A stretch of 64,000 nt of DNA from UBA1764 sp045642565 (GTDB taxonomy: Bacteria > Bacillota > Clostridia > Peptostreptococcales > Anaerovoracaceae), in contig JAZUJE010000008.1 in assembly GCA_045642565.1 (NCBI GenBank), positions 186,001 to 250,000 of the forward strand, read 5' to 3'. Below, piece after piece: positions 41,102-49,936 of this stretch. Every line of letters starts with the position of its first letter. The first letter of the stretch is position 1. The notes under the pieces were generated by a model that was not told the DNA's origin, made no database searches, and saw nothing but the letters and a program-made list of their open reading frames with translations. Made by a program: the position numbers and the translations under genes.

Positions 41102-43418
41102 TTTCAGTTATATCTATCGACCTTGATACAAGCATATTAAGCTTCTCGTTGGCAGAATCTAAAACTGATTGTGGAACTCCGGCTAATTTTGCTACATGAA
41201 TTCCGTAACTTTTAGATGCACTGCCATCAATAATTTTATGTAAGAATATAATATTTCCATTCTCTTCGGATACATCAACATTAAGATTTTTGATTCCTTT
41301 AATTTCTTCCGATAATGATGTTAATTCGTGATAGTGTGTAGCAAACAAAGTTCTTACTTTACATTCTGGTTTTGTCAATTTTTCTACAACAGCCCACGCA
41401 ATCGAAAGTCCATCATATGTAGATGTGCCCCGTCCAATTTCATCTAAAATAACTAAGCTTTTTTCGGTAGCAGTATTTAAAATAAATGCAAGTTCAGACA
41501 TTTCAACAAAGAATGTAGATTGCCCCATTGCAAGATTATCAGAGGCGCCAATTCTTGTATATATTCTATCGCAAATACCTATTTCTGCTTCTTCGGCCGG
41601 AACAAAACAACCAGCTTGTGCCATCAGCACAATTAAAGCAAGTTGCCTCATATAAGTAGATTTACCTGACATATTTGGGCCGGTTATAAGCAATAATGAT
41701 GAGTTCTTTTTATCAAGATAAACATCATTTGAAACAAATTGTGCATCTTGAACAAAAGTCTCAATAACTGGATGTCTACCTTTACGAATAATAATTTTAT
41801 CATTATTACTGATTTTTGGCTTGCAATAACCGTGTTTAACAGAAGCTTCTGCAAAGCTGCATAATACATCAATTGCAGCAACTGCAGCTGAAGTTTTTTG
41901 AATTTCTTTTGTTAAATTCAGAATCTTTGCACATAGCTCCTTAAAAATTTGATATTCTAAACCATTAATCTTTTCTTTTGCATTTAAAACAATTGATTCT
42001 GCATCTTTTAATTCAGAGGTAATAAACCTTTCGGCATTTACCAAAGTTTGTTTCCTTATGTAATAGTCTGGAACTTGATTGATAAATGATTTAGATATTT
42101 CAATATAATAACCAAAGACTTTATTGTATCCAACTTTAAGAGTTCTTATACCGGTTTTTTCTTTTTCTACAGCTTCAAGAGAAGCAATCCAAGAGGTCTT
42201 ATCAGAAACTGAATTTACAAGTTCGTCAAGTTCTTTAGAAAATCCAGACTTAATCATATTTCCTTCTCTAATTATAAAAGGTGGATCTTCTACAATAGCT
42301 GCATCAAGAATGTTAAATAAATCTTTAAAATCTGAAATTTGTTTACTATATGATATTAAAAGTTTATTTGTGCTGTTTTCTAAATCAATTTTTAAATCTG
42401 GTAAACTTGCAATAGAATTTTTTAAAGCAATTAAATCTCTGGCGTTAGCAGTCCCTGTTGCAATTCTTGATGTGAGTCTTTCCAAATCATAGATTGGCTT
42501 TAATTCTTCTCTAACATTATTTCTTAAAATTATATCGTTAACTAAACTTTCTACTGCATCTAAACGTTCTTGAATTAAGTTTAGTTTTAGTAAAGGTTCT
42601 TTTAACCACGATTTCATTTTTCGACTACCCATTGCAGTTTTGCAATAGTTTAATACCCCTAACAATGAACCCTGGGTCTGTCTTTCAAATAATGTTTCAG
42701 TGATTTCAAGATTTTTTACAGTAGCTTTATCAAGACACATAACATCACCAACATGAATAATTTTTATTTCTGATAGATGATTGATATCTCTTTTTTGTGT
42801 CTCTTTTAAATATGCTAAAATATTATCTATTGCATTGTTTGCTTTGCAATAAATTGAGGACAAACAAATTTTCTTGTCAGAAAAATCTATATTACTGATT
42901 ATTTCTTTTGGATGAATTTTTGTAATTTCTGCGAGTAATTGCTCTTCTTTTGAGTCTCCTCCAATTTCCATGGCAAAAAATTCACCCGTTGAAATATCTA
43001 CCCAAGAGCAGTCATAAGTATCTCCAACCATAATACACATTAAAAAATTGTTGCTTGTTTCATCAAGCATATCAGAAGATAAAACTGTTCCTGGAGTAAT
43101 AATTCTAATTACTTCTCGTTCAACAATTCCTTTTGTATCTTTTGGATCAGTAATTTGTTCACAGATTGCAATTTTATGACCTTTTTCAATTAGTTTTGAC
43201 ACATATACATCAACAGCATGATATGGAACTCCGCACATTGGAGCAAAATCACCATTTCCACATGCTTTTTTTGTTAATGTAATTTCCATATCGCGTGATG
43301 CGATTAAAGCATCATCAAAAAACATTTCATAAAAATCACCTAGCCTGAAAAACAGTATACAATCCTGATACTGTTTTTTTATTTCTAGATATTGTTCTAT
43401 CATTGGAGTGTAAGCCAT
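41073..43418 (-). CDS. mutS: DNA mismatch repair protein MutS
   Basis: Mismatch-recognition ATPase, 781 residues. The mismatch-wedge Phe and Glu are in GDFYEMFFDDA near residue 30, Walker A GPNMSGKST is near 590 and DEIGRGTSTYDG follows. It is shorter than usual (about 850-900) because the region after the ATPase is cut down; yet it still ends in QLSFF, a beta-clamp binding motif. It shares one base with tlyA upstream (TAATG) and overlaps mutL downstream. Confidence 0.97.
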   Translation of the reverse strand: MAYTPMIEQYLEIKKQYQDCILFFRLGDFYEMFFDDALIASRDMEITLTKKACGNGDFAPMCGVPYHAVDVYVSKLIEKGHKIAICEQITDPKDTKGIVEREVIRIITPGTVLSSDMLDETSNNFLMCIMVGDTYDCSWVDISTGEFFAMEIGGDSKEEQLLAEITKIHPKEIISNIDFSDKKICLSSIYCKANNAIDNILAYLKETQKRDINHLSEIKIIHVGDVMCLDKATVKNLEITETLFERQTQGSLLGVLNYCKTAMGSRKMKSWLKEPLLKLNLIQERLDAVESLVNDIILRNNVREELKPIYDLERLTSRIATGTANARDLIALKNSIASLPDLKIDLENSTNKLLISYSKQISDFKDLFNILDAAIVEDPPFIIREGNMIKSGFSKELDELVNSVSDKTSWIASLEAVEKEKTGIRTLKVGYNKVFGYYIEISKSFINQVPDYYIRKQTLVNAERFITSELKDAESIVLNAKEKINGLEYQIFKELCAKILNLTKEIQKTSAAVAAIDVLCSFAEASVKHGYCKPKISNNDKIIIRKGRHPVIETFVQDAQFVSNDVYLDKKNSSLLLITGPNMSGKSTYMRQLALIVLMAQAGCFVPAEEAEIGICDRIYTRIGASDNLAMGQSTFFVEMSELAFILNTATEKSLVILDEIGRGTSTYDGLSIAWAVVEKLTKPECKVRTLFATHYHELTSLSEEIKGIKNLNVDVSEENGNIIFLHKIIDGSASKSYGIHVAKLAGVPQSVLDSANEKLNMLVSRSIDITENEKQLSFFK

Positions 43419-44209
43419 TAAATTAACTCCTTGTGTGCATTTTTAACGATTGAATCAATATTAATATTTGATATGTATTCTTTATTGACTAAATGTAATA
43501 AAAACTCAATATTCCCTTTTGCTCCAGTAACAGGAGAATAATCTAATGCAACAGGATATAATTGATTATTCTGCGCATATTCTATTACATTTTCTATTAC
43601 TTCTTTATGAATTTTGGGATCATGAATTATTCCATTCTTCCCCACTTGCTCTTTTGTTGATTCAAATTGAGGTTTAATTAAACAAGCAATTTGACCATCC
43701 TTCTTTAGCATTTTTGAAATAACAGGAAACATGTGTTTTAATGAAATAAAACTAACATCAGCACAAGCGAAATCAAGTTTTTCTGGTATATCCGATTCTT
43801 GCATATATCTAAAATTAATTTTTTCCATACAAACAACGCGAGGGTCAATTCTTAGTTTGTAATCAAGTTGCCCATAACCTACATCGACTGAATAAACTTT
43901 TTCTGCTCCGTGTTGTAAAAGGCAATCAGTAAAACCACCGGTTGATGCACCTATATCAATACAATGAAAACCTTTAACGTTTATATTAAAAACGTTTAAA
44001 GCCTTTTCTAGTTTAAAACCACCTCTTGATACATAAGGACAATCATTTCCTTTTACTTCAATTTTTGAATCATCAGAAATAATATTTCCTGCTTTGTCGG
44101 ATATTTGGCCATCAACAAAAACCAAGCCTGCCATTATTGCAGATTTAGCTTTTTCTCTTGAACTAAAGTATCCATTTTCTACTAAAAAAACATCTAATCT
44201 ATTTTTCAA
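43418..44209 (-). CDS. tlyA: TlyA-family rRNA methyltransferase/hemolysin-like protein
   Basis: A 263-residue protein with an N-terminal S4 RNA-binding domain (RLDVFLVENGYFSSREKAKSAI, about residues 3-62) and an FtsJ-like SAM methyltransferase domain with CIDIGASTGGFTDCLL. TlyA relatives 2'-O-methylate 16S/23S rRNA. I set the start at TTG 44209, which has GAGG seven bases upstream and yields the family N-terminus MKNRLDVFLVE; a longer frame would overlap dxs by 50 bases. It lies between dxs and mutS in the isoprenoid/repair operon. Confidence 0.92.
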   Translation of the reverse strand: MKNRLDVFLVENGYFSSREKAKSAIMAGLVFVDGQISDKAGNIISDDSKIEVKGNDCPYVSRGGFKLEKALNVFNINVKGFHCIDIGASTGGFTDCLLQHGAEKVYSVDVGYGQLDYKLRIDPRVVCMEKINFRYMQESDIPEKLDFACADVSFISLKHMFPVISKMLKKDGQIACLIKPQFESTKEQVGKNGIIHDPKIHKEVIENVIEYAQNNQLYPVALDYSPVTGAKGNIEFLLHLVNKEYISNINIDSIVKNAHKELI

Positions 44210-46058
44210 AATATTCCTCACATATTTTAGCGATGCTGTTAGCATCAAGACCGTATCTTTCTCTTAGTTCTTCTATGCTGCCATGTTCAATAAATTTATC
44301 AGGCCAAGTAATACATTTAATCATTGGCTTTATATTTGAGGTATTTAAATAATGCGTTATGGTTTGTCCTACTCCACCATTTAGACAGCCATCTTCGATT
44401 GAAACAATTTTTGTAAAGTTGTATTTTAAACTGTCTAAAAATTCTTTTTGTAATGGTTTAATTTGTTTTAGGTTAAAAACAGAAATTGATATATTTCTAT
44501 TTTTTAAAATTTGTTGCACTTCTAATGCAATTTTAACCATTGAACCATATGCAATAAGTGCGTTGGTAGTATTAGTATTATCACCAATTTGTTCAGCATA
44601 GTCAGAAGTTTGTTTAACTTCATATTTGCTTAAATCAACATTATTTTCTCTTGGATATCTAATAGCAACAGGTCCATCAATTTTAAATGCTCTTTCTAAC
44701 ATTTCTTCAAGCTCTTTACAATCCTTTGGGGCTAAAATAGTCATATTTGGAATGCAATTAAGGTATGAAATATCAAACATACCTTGATGAGTTTCCCCAT
44801 CCCTTCCGGTAATACCGGCTCTATCAATAGCGAAAACAACCGGAAGATTTTGTAATGCAACTTCAGTAACAATTTGATCATAAGCTCGTTGTAAGAATGT
44901 TGAATAGATAGCAACTACAGGTTTCATGCCATTGAGCGCTAGCCCGGCAGCAAAAGAAACTGCATGTTGTTCAGCAATTCCCGCATCAAAAACTCTTTCA
45001 GGAAATTCATTTTGCATAGCAAGTAATCCAGTTGCATTAATCATTGCAGCTGAAATTGCGCAAATTTTTTCATCTTTTTTTGCTAAATCTAATAATTTAT
45101 TTCCAAATGTAGATGAAAATGTGTTTTTATCTGAGTTATCTTGTGCTGAAATTTCATTCGGATTAAATGAACCAATTCCATGAAATTTTGTTGGATTTTT
45201 TTCTGCTGGTACAAAACCTTTACCTTTTGTTGTTATAACATGGATTAAAACAGGTCTGTTCAAATCTTTTGCTATAGATAATGTGTCAGACATAGCTTTA
45301 ATATTATGCCCATCAATTGGTCCAAAATATTTAAATCCTAGTTCTTCAAAAATACCTGTTGGAATTAAAGCGTTTTTAATAATATCTCTCGTTTGTTGCA
45401 AGCCTTTATAAAGTTTAGGCATATCTTCTACATGAGATTTAATGTTTGATTTAAATTTTTGATATTTGATGGATGTACGTAAATTGTGAAGATGGTGAGC
45501 CATGCCACCTTTTGAGTTTGTAATTGACATTTGATTATCATTTAAAATAACAATCAAAGGAGTCTTACTATCTCCAGCCGCATTTAAAGCTTCATATGCA
45601 ACTCCGCCTGTTAAAGCACCGTCACCGATTACGGCTATACAATTGTACTTTTCTTTTCTGATATCACGAGCTTTTGCATATCCATATGCTACAGAAATAG
45701 ATGTGCTGCTATGACCAGAATCAAACATATCATGTTCACTCTCTGAGCGTTTTGGAAAACCTGAAATACCATCAAGTTGTCTTAATGTATTAAAAGTATC
45801 TTTTCTTCCAGTAATAATTTTATGTACATAAGATTGATGTCCTACATCAAAAATTATTTTATCTTTTGGAGAATCAAATACTTTATGTAATGCAATAGTT
45901 AATTCAACTGCACCTAAATTCGATGCAAGGTGTCCGCCGGTTTTTGATACATTATCAATTAAGAATTCTCTTAATTCAACTGCCAAAAGATCTAATTCAG
46001 CATAAGAAGAACTCTTTATTGTCTTAATTAAATTTTGTTCTTGTTTATCAAGAAACAT
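44199..46058 (-). CDS. dxs: 1-deoxy-D-xylulose-5-phosphate synthase
   Basis: TPP enzyme that condenses pyruvate and glyceraldehyde-3-phosphate, the first step of the MEP isoprenoid pathway. It has 619 residues: the TPP motif VIGDGALTGG with AGDSKTPLIVILNDNQMSI, the transketolase pyrimidine domain with GIAEQHAVSFAAGLA, and the C-terminal domain. Start lies directly after ispA, whose product supplies the downstream prenyl chains, so two isoprenoid genes are paired. Confidence 0.97.
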   Translation of the reverse strand: MFLDKQEQNLIKTIKSSSYAELDLLAVELREFLIDNVSKTGGHLASNLGAVELTIALHKVFDSPKDKIIFDVGHQSYVHKIITGRKDTFNTLRQLDGISGFPKRSESEHDMFDSGHSSTSISVAYGYAKARDIRKEKYNCIAVIGDGALTGGVAYEALNAAGDSKTPLIVILNDNQMSITNSKGGMAHHLHNLRTSIKYQKFKSNIKSHVEDMPKLYKGLQQTRDIIKNALIPTGIFEELGFKYFGPIDGHNIKAMSDTLSIAKDLNRPVLIHVITTKGKGFVPAEKNPTKFHGIGSFNPNEISAQDNSDKNTFSSTFGNKLLDLAKKDEKICAISAAMINATGLLAMQNEFPERVFDAGIAEQHAVSFAAGLALNGMKPVVAIYSTFLQRAYDQIVTEVALQNLPVVFAIDRAGITGRDGETHQGMFDISYLNCIPNMTILAPKDCKELEEMLERAFKIDGPVAIRYPRENNVDLSKYEVKQTSDYAEQIGDNTNTTNALIAYGSMVKIALEVQQILKNRNISISVFNLKQIKPLQKEFLDSLKYNFTKIVSIEDGCLNGGVGQTITHYLNTSNIKPMIKCITWPDKFIEHGSIEELRERYGLDANSIAKICEEYFEK

Positions 46059-46961
46059 TTATCTGATTTGCTCCTTTAAATAATCCGCTATATCTATAGG
46101 GACGTTTGTGATTGATTTATACTTACTAACAGTTATTAAAGATTTATCAAGCAATTCGTTAGCTTGTTTTTTTGATTCTTCAAGTCCGAACAATGCAGGA
46201 TATGTTGATTTCCCAAGATTAGCATCCCCTCCTACGTTTTTCCCACGTTCTTCTTTGGTACTAATAACGTCCATGATATCATCAACAATTTGAAAAGCAT
46301 GTCCTAATGCTTCTCCATAAACAGTGGCATCCTCTATTAGCTCATTTGACGCCCCGCCAAGGTAGGCGCCAGCTAACACAGCAGATTTAATAAATGCCGC
46401 AGTTTTATTTGAATGAATAAAATTTAATAAATCAATTGAATATGTTTTTCCTTCGTTTTCGACATCAGCAATTTGTCCTTGTACCATTCCGCGAACCCCT
46501 GTACCTTTGCTGATTTCAAAAGAGGCAAGTACTTTCTTTGGAAGATTTTCAGGGTCATTTACATATGATAATGTATCTTTTAAAATTACCTCATATGCAG
46601 AAGAAAGTAATGCATCACCAGTTAATATTGCAATATCTTCTCCAAAGACTTTGTGATTTGTTAACAATCCACGACGATAATCATCGTTATCTAATGCTGG
46701 TAAATCATCATGTATTAAAGAATATGTTTGAATAAATTCAATTGCCTCAGCAAAAGGTAACGCAAAAGAATAATCTTTTGAATTTGAAGCAATTTGATAG
46801 AATGCTAACAACAATACTGGACGAATCCTCTTTCCCCCAGCTGTTAATGAATATTTCATTGAATCATACAATGTTTTGCTTTTGCTATCAATTTCAGGTA
46901 TAAAATCAAGAATATGGTCATCAATTAGTTTTTTAAGTTGATTATATTCATTACTTAGCAT
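46059..46961 (-). CDS. ispA: Polyprenyl (farnesyl) diphosphate synthase
   Basis: Trans-prenyltransferase, 300 residues, with the first Asp-rich motif DDLPALDND and the second DDIMD, plus GGKRIRPVL near the start. Gene order xseA-xseB-ispA-dxs is standard in Firmicutes and supports a geranyl/farnesyl diphosphate synthase. It overlaps xseB by seven bases. Confidence 0.96.
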   Translation of the reverse strand: MLSNEYNQLKKLIDDHILDFIPEIDSKSKTLYDSMKYSLTAGGKRIRPVLLLAFYQIASNSKDYSFALPFAEAIEFIQTYSLIHDDLPALDNDDYRRGLLTNHKVFGEDIAILTGDALLSSAYEVILKDTLSYVNDPENLPKKVLASFEISKGTGVRGMVQGQIADVENEGKTYSIDLLNFIHSNKTAAFIKSAVLAGAYLGGASNELIEDATVYGEALGHAFQIVDDIMDVISTKEERGKNVGGDANLGKSTYPALFGLEESKKQANELLDKSLITVSKYKSITNVPIDIADYLKEQIR

Positions 46962-47164
46962 TCTTCAAACTCCTCAACATCATCAGATTCTGGACGATAT
47001 ATTTCAATTTTCTGTTTAGCATTATTAAGGATATCGTTACACATGTTAAAATATTTTACAGATTCCTGATAAAGCTTTACGCTTTCTTCTATTGATAATT
47101 CGCCTGATCTTATTTGTTCGCTAATGTCTTCTAATTTTTTAACAGCTTTTTCAAAACTAAGCAT
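46955..47164 (-). CDS. xseB: Exodeoxyribonuclease VII small subunit
   Basis: A 69-residue two-helix protein with the family pattern SFEKAVKKLEDISEQIRSGELSIEESVKLY and an acidic C-terminus. It pairs with XseA to form ExoVII, which degrades single-stranded DNA. Overlaps xseA by 34 bases and ispA by seven. Confidence 0.95.
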   Translation of the reverse strand: MLSFEKAVKKLEDISEQIRSGELSIEESVKLYQESVKYFNMCNDILNNAKQKIEIYRPESDDVEEFEEC

Positions 47165-48270
47165 TCTAATTCACCATCTTTTAATAAAACTTTAATTTTA
47201 TCATTAATATTTGTATTTGATTGATTGTAAATCCAATTATCATTTGAATCTTTGATGATAGCATAACCTTTCTCAAGTTGATTATATGGATTATAATTAT
47301 CAATAGTTGATTTTAATATTTCAAGTTTATGTTCACAATTAACCAAATGCATTTTAATCAAAGAACTTGATATTTCGTGGACTGTTTTAATATGTTCTTG
47401 CATAGAGAAAATATTATCTTCAATTAAGCAAAACATATTTGTTGGCTTACATGAATGTAAAATGTCTTTATAATAAGTAATATCTGGTACAGCAATTTCA
47501 GCCGCTGCAGTTGGAGTTGCAGCTCTTACATCAGCAACATAATCACTTATAACATAGTCAACTTCATGTCCAACTGCTGAAATTACCGGTAATTCAGAGT
47601 TATATATAGCTGTTGCAAGAGACTCTTCATTAAAAGTCCACAAATCTTCAGTACTACCGCCACCACGACCAAGAATTATTAAATCTATGTCATCTCTTTT
47701 GTTATTAAAATATTGAATTCCATTAATAATACTTTGTGCTGCATTCTCACCCTGTACCATACTTGGATAAATAAGCAAATTTACTAATGGATTTCTTCTC
47801 AGTGTAGTTGTAATTATATCTTTTACAGCAGCACCTGTAGGTGAAGTTATTATTCCGATTTTTTTAGGAAAAGATGGTAAAGTTTTTTTTGTATTTTCAT
47901 TAAAAAAGCCTTTCTTTTCTAATTTTTCAAATAACAAATTAAATGCTTTTTTTAAATTACCTTCTCCCTCAACATCAATATCTTTAATTATTAAAGAATA
48001 AGAACCACTTTTTTCGTATAATGATACGCTACCGTAAGCAATAATACTCATTCCATCTTCAATATCAAATCGAAGTTGCTGGACTTTATCAAATGGTAAA
48101 AAACATCTAATTGTGCTTTTTTCATCTTTTAAGCTAAAATACCAATGCCCACTTGAATGTTTTGTTAAATTTGATAACTCGCCTATAACAGATACATTCA
48201 TTAATATCGGATCTGATGTTAATATGTGTTTTATATATGTATTTATTTGTGATACGCTGACTGGTTTCAT
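47131..48270 (-). CDS. xseA: Exodeoxyribonuclease VII large subunit
   Basis: Catalytic subunit of ExoVII: N-terminal OB-fold (VSVIGELSNLTKHSSGHWYFSLKD) then the nuclease core (GIITSPTGAAVKDI, LGRGGGSTEDLWTFNEE, VISAVGHEVDYVISDYVADVRAATPTAAAE). At about 380 residues it is shorter than usual because the C-terminal coiled coil is reduced. ATG 48270 forms a classical four-base ATGA overlap with the upstream gene; an in-frame TTG at 48276, nearer the GGAGG site, is an alternative start. Confidence 0.94.
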   Translation of the reverse strand: MKPVSVSQINTYIKHILTSDPILMNVSVIGELSNLTKHSSGHWYFSLKDEKSTIRCFLPFDKVQQLRFDIEDGMSIIAYGSVSLYEKSGSYSLIIKDIDVEGEGNLKKAFNLLFEKLEKKGFFNENTKKTLPSFPKKIGIITSPTGAAVKDIITTTLRRNPLVNLLIYPSMVQGENAAQSIINGIQYFNNKRDDIDLIILGRGGGSTEDLWTFNEESLATAIYNSELPVISAVGHEVDYVISDYVADVRAATPTAAAEIAVPDITYYKDILHSCKPTNMFCLIEDNIFSMQEHIKTVHEISSSLIKMHLVNCEHKLEILKSTIDNYNPYNQLEKGYAIIKDSNDNWIYNQSNTNINDKIKVLLKDGELECLVLKKLLKN

Positions 48271-49139
48271 TCCCAAGGAAAATTTCCTCCTGATAATGCT
48301 AATCCAACCGCATTATCACTACACAAATTCGGCTGCCCGAAAATATATTTTTTATCATTACAACGTTTTCGAATAAATTGGCTTGATGCAACACCGCCTG
48401 TTACAACAACCTGTTCTATTCCTATTTTATTAATAACAGAAATAAAACTTTCTGTAATTCTTTCCATAACACAATATGCAATTTCTTCAGGTTTGAGTTT
48501 AAGCGCTTTCACTTGATTTTCTATTCCTGAAATATTTAAATCTGTATTATCAATATGTATTTTTGACAATGGATTATCAATTGGCTTTGATTGCAATGCT
48601 AAACTATCAATTGTTTTTCCCGCCGGAAAATCAATCCCTAAAAATTGACCCGTTCTATCAATTAGCTGACCATAAGAAATATCTTTTGTTTTGGCCAATA
48701 TATTAAAATCTTTATCAACTAGTTCAAGAGTTCCTCCGGACAGATGTGCAAAAACTGTTGGTAAACTAAAATCAATATCATTTTTATAACAAGCGGCCAG
48801 AATATGTCCTTGCTGATGAGAAGTTTGAATAACTGGAATATTTAAAGCATTTCCTAATATTTGAGCGATATTTAAACCGGCATTAAAACAAGGCATATAT
48901 GAATTATCCTGAGGTCTTGGTTTAATTGAAACTACAATATTATCTAATTTATATTTTAAAGCAGTTTCTAATAATTTAGGTAAGTTTTCCCAATGTTGAA
49001 ATAATGCATCAGATTGTCTTAAACCTAAGGCGCCGTGTTTTAATGATAATAAAGTTCTATTATCAACTAATATTTCTCCATTTTCAGCAACAGCTATAGA
49101 ACTTGTATAATTACTTGTATCTATTCCAAGAGATATCAA
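48267..49139 (-). CDS. TsaD/Kae1-like protein (second, non-canonical copy)
   Basis: A 290-residue ASKHA-fold protein related to TsaD, the enzyme that adds threonylcarbamoyl to A37 of tRNA. The N-terminal GIDTSNYTSS phosphate loop is retained, as are the two metal histidines (SHQQGHILAA) and the late metal Asp (CSDNAVGLALSGG). It is shorter than true TsaD (about 340). A Kae1-like gene between nusB and xseA is common in Clostridia, with a separate true tsaD elsewhere. Function of this paralogue is not known. Overlaps nusB and xseA by four bases each. Confidence 0.82.
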   Translation of the reverse strand: MISLGIDTSNYTSSIAVAENGEILVDNRTLLSLKHGALGLRQSDALFQHWENLPKLLETALKYKLDNIVVSIKPRPQDNSYMPCFNAGLNIAQILGNALNIPVIQTSHQQGHILAACYKNDIDFSLPTVFAHLSGGTLELVDKDFNILAKTKDISYGQLIDRTGQFLGIDFPAGKTIDSLALQSKPIDNPLSKIHIDNTDLNISGIENQVKALKLKPEEIAYCVMERITESFISVINKIGIEQVVVTGGVASSQFIRKRCNDKKYIFGQPNLCSDNAVGLALSGGNFPWE

Positions 49140-49537
49140 TTATTTACAACCTTTCCTAAAATTCCGTTAACGAATTTGCCGGAATCATCTGAACCAAATT
49201 TTTTAGCTAAATTTATAGCCTCATTAATTGAAACTTGGGGAGGAATTTCTGTATCTTTTAAATATTTGCATTCTGTAATAGCAAGTCTTAGAATTGCAAG
49301 ATCTACTTTTGCAATTCTATCAATATGCCATTTTGTTGAGGCGTTTTCAATATCTAAATCAATTGAATCTTTATTCGACTGATATATGAGTAGAACTTTT
49401 TCTATATATTCCTTTTGCTCATAATTTGGATTAAATTTGTTCATAAAGCTTTTTTGAGCTTCTTGCGAAAAATCATTTTGTGCTTCCATTTGAAATAACA
49501 ATTGCATTAAAAGCTCTCGTGCATCAGATCTTCTCAT
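49136..49537 (-). CDS. nusB: Transcription antitermination factor NusB
   Basis: A 133-residue all-helical RNA-binding protein that, with NusE, supports antitermination of rRNA operons. The N-terminus RRSDARELLMQLLFQME and C-terminal IPPQVSINEAINLAKKFGSDDSGKFVNGILGKV are diagnostic. It follows the Asp23 gene by two bases. Confidence 0.95.
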   Translation of the reverse strand: MRRSDARELLMQLLFQMEAQNDFSQEAQKSFMNKFNPNYEQKEYIEKVLLIYQSNKDSIDLDIENASTKWHIDRIAKVDLAILRLAITECKYLKDTEIPPQVSINEAINLAKKFGSDDSGKFVNGILGKVVNN

Positions 49538-49539
49538 AA

Positions 49540-49905
49540 CTATTTATAATCAATCCCTTCAATGTGAATGTTTACCTTATTTACCTTTAAATTAGTCAGT
49601 TGATCAATAGATTTTTTTATACTTTCTTGTACTGAAAAAGCTATTTGAGGTATTTTAGATCCATATAAAACATTTATGTAAATATAGAAATCTATTTTAT
49701 GATTATCAAACATAACCCAAATACCCTTTTCTAATTCATGTATTCTAAGATTAAACGGTATTGGGCCATTTACTAACGCACTAACGCCTTCAACGGAAAA
49801 TATAGCTTTTCGCGTGATAGCACTAATGATTTCTGCATTTGTTTTTTTTGATTTATACGTCATATTTAAAACAGGTCTACTAATATTAATAGACCTGTCC
49901 CTCAT
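49540..49905 (-). CDS. Asp23/Gls24 family envelope-stress protein (YqhY-like)
   Basis: A 121-residue Asp23-family protein; AEIISAITRKAIFSVEGVSALVNG and the ending VNKVNIHIEGIDY match YqhY, which in Bacillus is encoded next to acc genes and nusB and affects fatty acid synthesis. The start is uncertain: ATG 49905 precedes a hairpin that would then be inside the coding region, while ATG 49863 lies just after it and gives 107 residues. Neither has a good Shine-Dalgarno sequence. It leads into nusB. Confidence 0.85.
   Translation of the reverse strand: MRDRSINISRPVLNMTYKSKKTNAEIISAITRKAIFSVEGVSALVNGPIPFNLRIHELEKGIWVMFDNHKIDFYIYINVLYGSKIPQIAFSVQESIKKSIDQLTNLKVNKVNIHIEGIDYK
49871..49898 (-). repeat. 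Hairpin at the 5' end of the Asp23 gene
   Basis: ACAGGTCTA and TAGACCTGT form a nine-base stem with a ten-base loop, followed on the leftward strand by TTTTAAAT and then ATG 49863. It may be a weak terminator for mltG or a regulatory hairpin. Confidence 0.6.
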
Positions 49906-49936
49906 AATTTAATTAAGTTATCATTGTTCAGATCTA

